Source: Anoxypelagibacter sp902613655 (GTDB lineage Bacteria; Pseudomonadota; Alphaproteobacteria; Pelagibacterales; Pelagibacteraceae). From it: a DNA stretch of 64,000 bases. Position numbers and translations under genes: made by a program. The number at the start of each line of letters is the position of its first letter. Position 1 is the stretch's first letter. This document shows, in pieces, positions 1 to 8,027 of the stretch. The stretch covers positions 17,211 to 81,210 of the forward strand of contig CACMHR010000005.1 of NCBI GenBank assembly GCA_902613655.1, given 5' to 3'. The notes beneath the pieces were generated by a model that had not been told where the DNA came from, did no database searches, and saw only the letters and a list, made by a program, of their open reading frames with translations.

Positions 1-271
1 AAACAAAGATATAGTTCAAAAAATTTATAACCATTCAACAAATGAAATATTTTTGGTAACAGATAATCTTTTTAAAAAAAATTATTTGGTTAATATAGAT
101 AAAGATATTTATCCAAAAAATATTAATAAAAAAGATATTAAAAAATACAGCAGTAAAGCAAATTCAGATTATGTTTCAAATATTTATAAATCTTATGATA
201 GATATATAAATACTAAATATAAAATTGATATAAATGAAAAAGTTTTAGAAAGGCTTAAAAATTCTTTTTAA
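1..271 (+). CDS. ppiD: C-terminal end of a PpiD/SurA-like periplasmic peptidyl-prolyl isomerase (partial)
   Basis: An open frame enters from the left edge (first full codon at base 2) and stops at 269-271, leaving about 89 residues. The fragment is Lys/Asn/Tyr-rich and ends in a pattern typical of PpiD C-termini: a Tyr-rich helix, then 'KIDINEKVLERLKNSF'. The catalytic parvulin domain lies outside the window. Family proteins are membrane-anchored chaperones for outer-membrane protein folding. The assignment rests partly on position, because ppiD directly precedes trpE in many alphaproteobacteria. The stop overlaps the trpE start by one base (TAATG). The start codon is not visible. Confidence 0.6.
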   Translation, partial: NKDIVQKIYNHSTNEIFLVTDNLFKKNYLVNIDKDIYPKNINKKDIKKYSSKANSDYVSNIYKSYDRYINTKYKIDINEKVLERLKNSF

Positions 272-1728
272 TGAAGTTAAGTACAAGTTTAAATAATTTT
301 AAAAAAAATCATAAAAAAAAAAATAGTCAGACAATTTATTTTGCTGAAAATTGTAAAGATTATACATTTGTTGAAAATTTATATAAATTTATATTAACCC
401 AAAAAAATAGTTTCATATTTGAGTCTGTTGAGAAAGGTAAAATTAGGGGAAGATATACAATAATTGGTTACAATCCAGATAAGATATACAATATAACTAA
501 AAATAAAGTTACAATTGATAGTTTTAAAAAAAAAAAAATTATAAAGACCAACACGCTTCATTATTTAAATAGTTTGGTTAAAAATTTTAAGGTAAAATCA
601 TCTAGTAAGTTGCCAAGAATGTCTTCGATGTTGGTGGGTTATTTCTCATACGATATTATTAGGTTGATTGAAAAAATCTCTGATAAATGTAAAAATGATA
701 TTAATATCCCTGACATAAGATTAATAAGGCCAAAAAATTTAATAATTTACGATAATTTAAAGAAAAAAATTTTTTATATACATAATATTTTTCAAGATGA
801 AATAATTGAAAATTATGAATTAAAGTATAATTTGATTTCAAAAAACTTTAAGGAATTACAAAATTTAGGAAAAATAAAACTTCCCGAGCATTTTCATAAG
901 AATAGAAAATCAGTTAATATTAAATCCAATATTTCAAAGATTAAATTTAAAAAAAATATTTTGAAAGCTAAAAACTATATTAAAAAAGGTGATATTTTTC
1001 AGGTTGTTTTAAGTCAAAGATTTGAAGCGAAGGTAGAAAAACCACCTTTAGAAATTTATAATACCTTGAGAATTTTGAATCCTTCACCTTTTATGTTTTA
1101 TTTCAACTTTGAAGACTTTAAAATTTTAGGAAGTAGCCCTGAAATACTTGTCCGACTTTTAAATGGCGAAGTTACGATACGGCCGATTGCTGGCACAAGA
1201 CCAAGAGGAAAAAACAAAAAAGAAGATAAAAAACTAATTAATGAATTATTAAATGACCCTAAAGAACTCGCTGAACATTTAATGCTTCTAGATTTGGGCA
1301 GGAATGATGTTGGTAAAGTATCTAAAACAAATACTGTTAAAGTTACAGAGAAGTTTAAAGTAGAGAAATATTCACATGTTATGCATATTGTCTCAAACGT
1401 TGTTGGAAAACAAAAAAGAGATTTATCTATTTTTAATACTTTTTTATCTGGTTTTCCTGCTGGTACAGTAAGTGGCGCTCCTAAAATAAGAGCAATGGAA
1501 ATAATCGATGAATTAGAGAATTCTAAACGAAAATTATACGCTGGTGGAATTGGTTATTTTACTTCAAAACAAGATTTTGATACCTGTATTGCCCTTAGAA
1601 CTGCCCTGATTAAAGATAGAAAAATTTATGTACAATCAGGTGCAGGTATAGTTGCTGATAGCAATCCTAATAGTGAATATGAAGAAACTGTAAATAAGGC
1701 TAAAGCATTATTAAAAGCTATAAGTTAG
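271..1728 (+). CDS. trpE: Anthranilate synthase component I
   Basis: TrpE converts chorismate, with ammonia supplied by TrpG, to anthranilate, the first committed step of tryptophan synthesis. The 485-residue product has the chorismate-binding fold: 'GDIFQVVLSQRFE' near residue 239, 'PIAGTRPRG' and 'GTVSGAPKIRAMEIIDELE' near residue 397. An N-terminal 'ESVEKG' lies where the family binds tryptophan for feedback inhibition. The gene heads a tightly packed trpEGDC run. It contains an A11 run near base 311 and an A13 run near base 526, both in frame as Lys codons, so long A runs can be correct in this sequence. Confidence 0.97.
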   Translation: MKLSTSLNNFKKNHKKKNSQTIYFAENCKDYTFVENLYKFILTQKNSFIFESVEKGKIRGRYTIIGYNPDKIYNITKNKVTIDSFKKKKIIKTNTLHYLNSLVKNFKVKSSSKLPRMSSMLVGYFSYDIIRLIEKISDKCKNDINIPDIRLIRPKNLIIYDNLKKKIFYIHNIFQDEIIENYELKYNLISKNFKELQNLGKIKLPEHFHKNRKSVNIKSNISKIKFKKNILKAKNYIKKGDIFQVVLSQRFEAKVEKPPLEIYNTLRILNPSPFMFYFNFEDFKILGSSPEILVRLLNGEVTIRPIAGTRPRGKNKKEDKKLINELLNDPKELAEHLMLLDLGRNDVGKVSKTNTVKVTEKFKVEKYSHVMHIVSNVVGKQKRDLSIFNTFLSGFPAGTVSGAPKIRAMEIIDELENSKRKLYAGGIGYFTSKQDFDTCIALRTALIKDRKIYVQSGAGIVADSNPNSEYEETVNKAKALLKAIS

Positions 1729-2325
1729 ATGAAAATATTATTGATAGATAATTACGATAGTTTTACTTACAATCTTTATCACTATCTTCTGAAGTTAAAA
1801 TGTAAAGTAGATGTCAGACGGAATGACAAAATAACCTCAAATAAAATTATTCAAAATAGGTACGATAGAATTGTTATTTCACCTGGACCAGGTAACCCTA
1901 ATCAATCTGGTAATTGTTTAAAAATTGTCAAAACTCTGCACACCATAGTACCTACGCTTGGTGTTTGTTTGGGGCACCAAATTATTGGTCAAGTTTTTGG
2001 ATCAAAAATTATTCAAGCAAAAGAGTTGATGCATGGTAAAACTAGTAAGATTATATCAAAAAAAATTGGAATATTAAAAAACCTTCCAAGAAATTTTGAG
2101 GCGACTAGATATCATAGTCTAGTCATTGATAAAAAAACTATTTCTAAAGATTTATATATTACTGCTGAAACTGAAGATGGATTGATTATGGGGGTTCAAC
2201 ATAAAATTTATAATGTTCATGGGGTGCAATTTCATCCTGAAAGTATTAAAACTGATTTAGGATTAAAAATTTTAAAAAACTTTTTAGATTTTAAAAATCA
2301 TTGGCTTGGGCATGAGCGTCATTAA
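1729..2325 (+). CDS. trpG: Anthranilate synthase component II (glutamine amidotransferase)
   Basis: This subunit hydrolyses glutamine and passes ammonia to TrpE. In many bacteria the same protein also serves aminodeoxychorismate synthase (PabA). The class I amidotransferase triad is visible: nucleophile Cys80 in 'LGVCLGHQ', and His169/Glu171 in 'HPES'. The oxyanion loop 'SPGPGNP' is also present. The length of 198 residues is normal for a stand-alone subunit. The start directly follows the trpE stop with no spacer, which suggests translational coupling. Confidence 0.97.
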   Translation: MKILLIDNYDSFTYNLYHYLLKLKCKVDVRRNDKITSNKIIQNRYDRIVISPGPGNPNQSGNCLKIVKTLHTIVPTLGVCLGHQIIGQVFGSKIIQAKELMHGKTSKIISKKIGILKNLPRNFEATRYHSLVIDKKTISKDLYITAETEDGLIMGVQHKIYNVHGVQFHPESIKTDLGLKILKNFLDFKNHWLGHERH

Positions 2326-3318
2326 ATGAAAACATTCATAGATATTATAAAAAATAGAAAAAATTTGTCATTTGAAGAAAGCAAATCAGCTTTTCAAATT
2401 TTAATGGAGGGAAAAGCAAATAATCAAGAAATATTCGATTTTTTAAGTTTATTATCCTCAAAAGGTGAGTCATCTGAAGAAATTGCTGGTGGTGTTTATG
2501 TTTTGCGTAAGAAAGCTAATAAAGTAAATGTGCCTGATGATACAGTCGATACTTGTGGAACTGGTGGGGATGGAAAAAATACCTTGAATATATCTACTGC
2601 TGCAGCGCTTCTTTTATCAAGTTTTGGAGTTAAAGTAGCAAAGCACGGTAATAAATCTGTTTCCTCAAAATGTGGTTCTGCTGATGTTCTTGAAAAATTA
2701 GGTGTAAATATATCTCTTAACGCTAAAGAGGTAGAGACTAGTATAAATAATCTTAATTTTGGATTTATGTTTGCTCCAAATTATCACTCTGCAATGAAAT
2801 ATGTTGGTCCTGTGAGAAAAAAGATTGGAAAAAGAACTATATTCAATTTAATCGGGCCTTTAAGTAGCCCCGCAAAAGTAAACAGGCAAGTTATTGGGGT
2901 TTTTGATAAAAAGTTACTTAAAGTTTTTGCTGAAGCTTTAAAAAATTTAGACTTAAAAAAAGCATTAATAGTGAACAGTGAGGATGGATTAGATGAAATT
3001 TCTCCATACGCTAAGACAAATATTGTTGAACTAGATGGTAAAAATATTAAAGAATTTATTTTAGATCCAAAAGAAATTGGAATAAATGCAAATAATATAA
3101 ATAATATTATTGGCAAAGAACCTGAATATAATTCAGAAAAAATTAGAGAAGTTTTTAACGGTAAAGATAATGATTTTTCTATTGCTATTTGTTTGAATGC
3201 AGCAGCTGGTTTGCTTGTGGCAGATAAAACAAATTCTTTTAAGGAAGGTTATGATCAGTTAAGAAAACATATACTTTCAGGAAAAGTAGAAAACCATCTT
3301 TTAAAATTAGTAAAATGA
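2326..3318 (+). CDS. trpD: Anthranilate phosphoribosyltransferase
   Basis: TrpD transfers phosphoribose from PRPP to anthranilate. The 330-residue product has the family fold, with the PRPP/magnesium loop 'CGTGGDG' at residues 77-83, 'KHGNKSVSSKCGSADVLE', and the anthranilate-binding 'GPVRKKIGKRTIFNLIGPL' region. It starts immediately after the trpG stop. Its own stop overlaps trpC by four bases (ATGA), so the pathway genes are probably co-translated. Confidence 0.97.
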   Translation: MKTFIDIIKNRKNLSFEESKSAFQILMEGKANNQEIFDFLSLLSSKGESSEEIAGGVYVLRKKANKVNVPDDTVDTCGTGGDGKNTLNISTAAALLLSSFGVKVAKHGNKSVSSKCGSADVLEKLGVNISLNAKEVETSINNLNFGFMFAPNYHSAMKYVGPVRKKIGKRTIFNLIGPLSSPAKVNRQVIGVFDKKLLKVFAEALKNLDLKKALIVNSEDGLDEISPYAKTNIVELDGKNIKEFILDPKEIGINANNINNIIGKEPEYNSEKIREVFNGKDNDFSIAICLNAAAGLLVADKTNSFKEGYDQLRKHILSGKVENHLLKLVK

Positions 3319-4109
3319 ATAACACATTAGATAAAATTATCGCTGATAAGAAAATAAGTATAGAGAATTATAAAAAAAACTATTCAATAGAAAAACTAAA
3401 GAAAAACATATCTACATTTAAAAATTATATTACTTTCAAAGATAAACTAAAAAAAAATAAGATAAATGTAATTGCCGAGATAAAGAAAGCTAGCCCGTCT
3501 GCAGGGATTATAGTAGAAAATTACAATCCCAAGGAAATTGCAAAAAAATACTATAAATCTGGTGCTTCTTGTCTATCTGTATTGACTGAGGGAAATTATT
3601 TTAAGGGTAAATTAGAACATGTTGAAGAAGTTAAAAATGAGGTAAATTTACCAATTTTATGTAAAGATTTTTTTATTGATCCCTATCAAGTTTATCTTGC
3701 TAAAAGTTTTGGTGCAGATGCTATATTAATAATATTGGCTGCTATTGATGAAAAAACATCAAAGGATATCTATGGTGTTGCTGAGGAATTAAAAATTAAC
3801 ACAATAATTGAGGTCCATACCCAGGAAGAGGCAAAAAAAGCACTCCACTTTAAAAATTCAATAATTGGTATAAATAATAGAAATCTAAAAACATTAAAAA
3901 CAGATATAAAAACTACTTATGATTTGTATAAAATTTTAGCCAAACATGAAGGGCCTGTTGTTTGTGAAAGTGGTATTCAGTCAGAGAAAGAAGTCGAGGA
4001 AATAGTAAAAAAAACTAAAATAAACAATTTTTTAATTGGTGAATCACTTTTGAAAAATATAAACAAAAACACCTCGCTATTAGAAAAAATAGTTCAAATA
4101 AGCCCGTAA
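3315..4109 (+). CDS. trpC: Indole-3-glycerol-phosphate synthase
   Basis: TrpC closes the indole ring, converting carboxyphenylamino-deoxyribulose phosphate to indole-glycerol phosphate. The 264-residue TIM barrel shows the family signature 'VIAEIKKASPSAG' (Glu55, Lys57), the catalytic lysine strand 'PILCKDF', and 'GINNRNLKTLKTD' with the phosphate-binding end 'LIGESLL'. It is the last trp gene here. TrpF and TrpBA are not in the window. Confidence 0.97.
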   Translation: MNNTLDKIIADKKISIENYKKNYSIEKLKKNISTFKNYITFKDKLKKNKINVIAEIKKASPSAGIIVENYNPKEIAKKYYKSGASCLSVLTEGNYFKGKLEHVEEVKNEVNLPILCKDFFIDPYQVYLAKSFGADAILIILAAIDEKTSKDIYGVAEELKINTIIEVHTQEEAKKALHFKNSIIGINNRNLKTLKTDIKTTYDLYKILAKHEGPVVCESGIQSEKEVEEIVKKTKINNFLIGESLLKNINKNTSLLEKIVQISP

Positions 4110-4141
4110 TTTAAGGTTAATTTGGCATTGATATTGTAGTA

Positions 4142-4156
4142 GAACTTTTGTAGAAC
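4142..4156 (+). promoter_or_regulatory. SOS box (LexA operator) upstream of lexA
   Basis: The bases read GAAC-TTTTGTA-GAAC, an exact match to the direct-repeat SOS box (GTTC-N7-GTTC or its complement) known from Alphaproteobacteria. It lies 22 bases upstream of the preferred lexA start, as expected for autorepression. A third half-site in inverted orientation, TGTTCTA at 4173-4179, pairs with TAGAACA at 4151-4157 and runs into the start codon. A weak promoter, TTGATA (4128-4133) then N17 then TAGAAC, would place the operator over the -10 box. Confidence 0.85.
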
Positions 4157-4178
4157 ATAAATGTACGGGATTTGTTCT

Positions 4179-4853
4179 ATGCTTACAAAAAAACAAAAAA
4201 ACTTATTGTTATTTATAAACAAGAAAATTAGATCGACTGGAGTTTCTCCTTCGTATGAGGAAATGAAAAATTCGCTCAACCTTAAGTCGAAATCAGGAAT
4301 TCATCGATTAATATCAGCTTTAGAGGAAAGGGGTTTTATAAATAGACTTGCTCACAAAGCTCGAGCATTAGAGGTTGTTAAATTACCAGAAAACGCTAGC
4401 GCACATGATTTGTTTAACAGTTTTACCCCAAGCGTAATTAAAGGAGGTCTTGATAAAACATCGAACAAGTCTAGTAAAATTTCAGTTTTAGGTTCAATAG
4501 CTGCTGGTACTCCAATTGAAGCAATACAACAAGAAGTTGATAAAGTAAATTTACCTTCAGATTTAAATAAAAATGATGATCATTTTGGATTGAAAGTTAA
4601 AGGTGACTCGATGATTGAAGCAGGTATAAATGATGGCGATACAGTAATAATTAAAAAATCCTCAAATGCAGATAATGGACAAATAGCTGTTGTATTAATT
4701 GACAACGAAGAAGCAACATTAAAAAGAATTCGAAAGAAAGGCAACACAATAGCCCTCGAAAGCGCGAATAAGAAATACGACACGAAAATATACGCCGCTA
4801 AAAGAATTAAGATTCAAGGAAAATTAGTTTCTTTATATAGAAACTTCAATTAA
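4179..4853 (+). CDS. lexA: LexA, SOS response transcriptional repressor
   Basis: LexA represses DNA-damage genes and cleaves itself when stimulated by RecA. An N-terminal winged helix (about residues 1-65) is followed by a linker and an S24 peptidase domain. The cleavage site Ala109-Gly110, nucleophile Ser144 in 'GDSM' and general base Lys182 are all present. I use the ATG at 4179 (protein begins MLTKKQ, as LexA proteins do) and not the ATG at 4161, which would add six residues and sit almost against the operator. The gene is 19 bases from gltX and probably co-transcribed with it. Confidence 0.95.
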   Translation: MLTKKQKNLLLFINKKIRSTGVSPSYEEMKNSLNLKSKSGIHRLISALEERGFINRLAHKARALEVVKLPENASAHDLFNSFTPSVIKGGLDKTSNKSSKISVLGSIAAGTPIEAIQQEVDKVNLPSDLNKNDDHFGLKVKGDSMIEAGINDGDTVIIKKSSNADNGQIAVVLIDNEEATLKRIRKKGNTIALESANKKYDTKIYAAKRIKIQGKLVSLYRNFN

Positions 4854-4872
4854 AATAGTTTAATTTCATTTA

Positions 4873-6264
4873 ATGTCTTTCATTTGCAGGTTTGCTCCCT
4901 CACCTACTGGTCCGTTACATATTGGGGGTGTAAGAACGGCTCTTTTCAACTGGCTTTTGGCCAAAAAAAATAAAGGAAAATTTTATCTAAGAATAGAAGA
5001 TACAGATAAAGAAAGATCTAAAGATGAGTTTAAAAAACAAATAATTGAATCTCTGTCATGGGTTGGAATAAAACATGACGATAAAGAATTTATTCAATCC
5101 AAAAATATTAATAAACATAAAGAAATTGCTGAGGAACTTTTAAAAAAAGATTTTGCTTATAAATGTTACTGTTCTGAGGAAGAAATTAAAGAGCAAAAAG
5201 AAAAATGTAAAAAGCAAGGTATCCCATATGTTTACAATAGGAAATGGAGAGATCCTAAAGATCTTCGAATACCAAAAGATGTAAAACCAGTTATCAGATT
5301 TAAAAGTAAAGTTTCGGGAAATACTATAATTAAAGATTTAGTTCAGGGTGACATTAATATATCAAATTCGATTATTGAGGATTTTGTTATATTAAGACAA
5401 GACGGATCTCCAACTTACCAGTTATCCGCGACAGTTGATGATCATTCAATGAAAATTTCCCATGTAATTAGAGGCGACGATCATAAGATTAATACATTTA
5501 AACAAAAACAAATTTATGAAGTAATGAAATGGGATATTCCTTTATTTGCGCACATACCTTTAATTCATAGTGAAAAAGGATCTAAGCTCTCGAAAAGGGA
5601 TAAATCCTCAACTATTGATGACTATACTAAAATTGGAATTTTACCCGATGCACTTAGAAATTACTTATTACGATTAGGTTGGGCATATAAAGATAAGGAA
5701 ATCTTTTCTTTAGATGAAAGTATTAAACTTTTTGACTTAAAAGGTGTCGGAAAATCTCCATCAAAACTTGATATGTCTAGAATACTTTCACTTAATGAAC
5801 ATTATATTAAAAACATAGATGAAAAAATTCTTTTTGATTTTTTGAAGAGTTATGCTCAAAAGTATAAAAAAACTATCGATCCATCTAAGGAAGAAGTTAT
5901 TATTAAGTCTTTAAATTTCCTAAAAAATAAGGCCAAAACTCTTGATGACATTTACCAGAATTCACAATACATACTAAGCAAAGAAATAAGTATTTCCCCA
6001 GAAGATTTGAAGCTTTTAGATGCTAATTCTAAGAAAATTATTGGTGATTTCCTAAATGAATTTAAAAACATTAATAATCCAAACAAAGAAAGTGTTGAAA
6101 AATTAATTAACAGTTTAATCAGTAAATACAAAACTAACTTTAAAGGTGTTGGTCAACCACTAAGAATTGCTTTAGTGGGTTCAAGATTTGGCCCTGGTAT
6201 TTATAATATCGTCCTATCACTTACAAAAGATGAAGTCGTAAAAAGAATTTCTAAAATTAATTAA
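4873..6264 (+). CDS. gltX: Glutamyl-tRNA synthetase
   Basis: This class I synthetase charges tRNA-Glu. The ATP-binding HIGH-type motif is 'HIGG' at residues 16-19, and the KMSKS-type loop is 'KLSKR' at residues 238-242. A 'CYC' pair near residue 98 may be a remnant zinc site. The length of 463 residues is normal. A complete gatCAB set is present further along, so this enzyme may also mischarge tRNA-Gln with glutamate for amidation. That is inference, because whether glnS exists elsewhere cannot be seen. Lying 3' of lexA places it downstream of the SOS promoter. Confidence 0.96.
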   Translation: MSFICRFAPSPTGPLHIGGVRTALFNWLLAKKNKGKFYLRIEDTDKERSKDEFKKQIIESLSWVGIKHDDKEFIQSKNINKHKEIAEELLKKDFAYKCYCSEEEIKEQKEKCKKQGIPYVYNRKWRDPKDLRIPKDVKPVIRFKSKVSGNTIIKDLVQGDINISNSIIEDFVILRQDGSPTYQLSATVDDHSMKISHVIRGDDHKINTFKQKQIYEVMKWDIPLFAHIPLIHSEKGSKLSKRDKSSTIDDYTKIGILPDALRNYLLRLGWAYKDKEIFSLDESIKLFDLKGVGKSPSKLDMSRILSLNEHYIKNIDEKILFDFLKSYAQKYKKTIDPSKEEVIIKSLNFLKNKAKTLDDIYQNSQYILSKEISISPEDLKLLDANSKKIIGDFLNEFKNINNPNKESVEKLINSLISKYKTNFKGVGQPLRIALVGSRFGPGIYNIVLSLTKDEVVKRISKIN

Positions 6265-6284
6265 ATTCTTTTCATTAATTAAAC

Positions 6285-6313
6285 TTGACGATCTTCCATC
6301 TTACCTTTATAAA
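6285..6313 (+). promoter_or_regulatory. Sigma-70 promoter of umuDC
   Basis: TTGACG (6285-6290), a 17-base spacer and TATAAA (6308-6313) form a near-consensus vegetative promoter. The expected transcription start, about 6320, falls inside the SOS box, so bound LexA would block initiation. The untranslated leader would be only about 15 bases. Confidence 0.75.
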
Positions 6314-6315
6314 AA

Positions 6316-6330
6316 GAACAAATCAAGAAC
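6316..6330 (+). promoter_or_regulatory. SOS box (LexA operator) upstream of umuDC
   Basis: The bases read GAAC-AAATCAA-GAAC, the same direct repeat with a 7-base spacer as the site before lexA but with an unrelated spacer sequence. That argues for a conserved operator over chance. It begins three bases after the -10 box and ends four bases before the umuD start codon. Confidence 0.85.
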
Positions 6331-6334
6331 ATTT

Positions 6335-6718
6335 ATGAAGCTTAAATTACCTTTTTATATTCACAAAGTTGGCGCTGGTTTCCCCTCGCCTGCAACAGAT
6401 TATATCGAAGACGATGTAGATTTAAACACACATCTAATAAAAAATGCGCCAGCAACATTCATAATAAGAGTGCAAGGAAAGTCTATGACTAATGTCGGTA
6501 TCTATGATGGAGATTTATTAATTGTTGATAGAAGCATTAATCCAAAAAACTCATCAACAGTAATAGCAAACGTAAATGAAGAGCTAGTGGTAAAAACTTT
6601 CATAAGAGGAAAAAATAATAATTATTTAGCTTCTGGTCCTAATAAAATTGAATTAAGTGAAAATCCTAACGTAATAATTTGGGGAGTAGTTACTTATGTC
6701 ATCCATAAACTACAATAA
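6335..6718 (+). CDS. umuD: UmuD, self-cleaving subunit of DNA polymerase V
   Basis: UmuD cleaves itself after damage to UmuD', which joins UmuC in the translesion polymerase. The 127-residue protein is an S24 peptidase with the probable cleavage site Ala14-Gly15 (in 'KVGAGFPSP'), nucleophile Ser50 in 'GKSM' and Lys87 in 'VVKTF'. It has no DNA-binding domain, which separates it from LexA. The 3' end overlaps umuC by 23 bases. An SOS box and a strong promoter lie directly upstream. Confidence 0.93.
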   Translation: MKLKLPFYIHKVGAGFPSPATDYIEDDVDLNTHLIKNAPATFIIRVQGKSMTNVGIYDGDLLIVDRSINPKNSSTVIANVNEELVVKTFIRGKNNNYLASGPNKIELSENPNVIIWGVVTYVIHKLQ

Positions 6719-7976
6719 AAAGAAAATTGCCCTTGTAGACTGTAATTCTTTCTATGTTTCTTGTGAAAGACTATTTAACCCAAAAATCCAAAATAAACCA
6801 GTTGTAGTCCTATCAAATAATGATGGTTGTGTGATTTCAAGATCTAACGAAGCAAAAATCTTAGGAATTAAAATGGGTGAACCTTATTTTAAAGTTAAAG
6901 AATTAATTAAGAGAAATAAAGTTTATATTTTTTCATCTAACTATGCATTGTATGGAGATCTATCACGTAGAGTTATGAGGGTATTAAAAACTTTTTCACC
7001 TAATGTAGAGATCTATTCTATCGATGAAGCGTTTATTGATTTATCTTTCTTAGATGAAAAAAGTATAGAAAACTACGGGAAAGAAATAAGAAAAAAAGTT
7101 TTAAAATGGACAGGGATACCAACAAGTGTTGGGATATCATCAACAAAAACTCTAAGTAAAGTAGCGAACCATATTGCTAAAAAAGAAAAAACAGGTGTTA
7201 TGTATTTAAATGAAAATATAGATGAAAAACTTAAAGAATTTCCTATAGGAGATGTCTGGGGTGTTGGAAGACAATTATCAAAATTGTATATCAAGAATGG
7301 AATAGATACTGCGTATAAACTAAAATCAACATCAAATACCTGGGTAAAGAAGAGTACAAATGTTTTAGGGTCAAGAACCGCAATGGAACTTCGTGGTATA
7401 AATTGTATTGGTTTACAAACACACGAGGAAAAAAGAAAAAATTGTTGTGTATCTAGATCGTTTGGAAAAAAAGTAACTGAACTACAAAAATTAGAGGAAG
7501 CTGTAACTACATATTGTTTAAATGCAGCTGAAAAAATAAGGGGAGATAATCAAATATGTAGAGCTCTAACAGTTTTTATTAGAACTAGTCCTTTCAACAA
7601 AAATAGAAAATACTATTCAAACGGACTAACAGTAGATCTACCAATAGCAACGAGCAATAGCATAGAGCTAGTTAAAAGTGCAAGAAAAGCATTAAAAAGC
7701 ATATACAAACCTGGTTATTATTATCAAAAAGCTGGAATAATTTTATCAAAATTAAAAGATTCGGATGGTAAAGATATTAATTTATTAACACCTTTACTTG
7801 AAAATAAATCAAAAGAACTGATGAAAGCAATTGATTATACAAACATGAAATATGGTAGGCATGCAATTAGTATTGCAAATGCAGGAATAAGTAAGGGATG
7901 GAAAATGAGAAGAGAACATTCATCAAAGATAGATACTGCCTCCTTTAATTATCTACCAAAAGTAAGTGCGTCATAA
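6696..7976 (+). CDS. umuC: UmuC, Y-family translesion DNA polymerase V catalytic subunit
   Basis: This error-prone polymerase copies past DNA lesions. The Y-family palm motifs are visible: 'ALVDCNSFYVSCERLFNP' with the first metal-binding Asp, and 'YSIDEAFIDL' with the Asp-Glu pair. Helix-hairpin-helix segments and a little-finger domain follow. The C-terminus ('DYTNMKYGRHAISIANAG') matches the extension typical of UmuC (DUF4113 region). The length of 426 residues is typical. It is co-transcribed with umuD under LexA control. Confidence 0.95.
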   Translation: MSSINYNKKKIALVDCNSFYVSCERLFNPKIQNKPVVVLSNNDGCVISRSNEAKILGIKMGEPYFKVKELIKRNKVYIFSSNYALYGDLSRRVMRVLKTFSPNVEIYSIDEAFIDLSFLDEKSIENYGKEIRKKVLKWTGIPTSVGISSTKTLSKVANHIAKKEKTGVMYLNENIDEKLKEFPIGDVWGVGRQLSKLYIKNGIDTAYKLKSTSNTWVKKSTNVLGSRTAMELRGINCIGLQTHEEKRKNCCVSRSFGKKVTELQKLEEAVTTYCLNAAEKIRGDNQICRALTVFIRTSPFNKNRKYYSNGLTVDLPIATSNSIELVKSARKALKSIYKPGYYYQKAGIILSKLKDSDGKDINLLTPLLENKSKELMKAIDYTNMKYGRHAISIANAGISKGWKMRREHSSKIDTASFNYLPKVSAS

Positions 7977-7992
7977 TTATTAAAAATCAATA

Positions 7993-8022
7993 TTGATAAT
8001 AAGGTAAAAAATTGTCTATAAA
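7993..8022 (+). promoter_or_regulatory. Probable promoter of the ATP-grasp gene
   Basis: TTGATA (7993-7998), an 18-base spacer and TATAAA (8017-8022) resemble a sigma-70 promoter in the 51-base umuC/ATP-grasp gap. The predicted start falls at about 8028-8030, on the GTG start codon, so the transcript would have little or no 5' leader. Confidence 0.5.
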
Positions 8023-8027
8023 AACTT

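Noticed and set aside
4161..4178. ATG at 4161 as the lexA start
   Set aside because: It adds six residues not typical of LexA and leaves no room between the operator and the start. The MLTKKQ start at 4179 matches the family.
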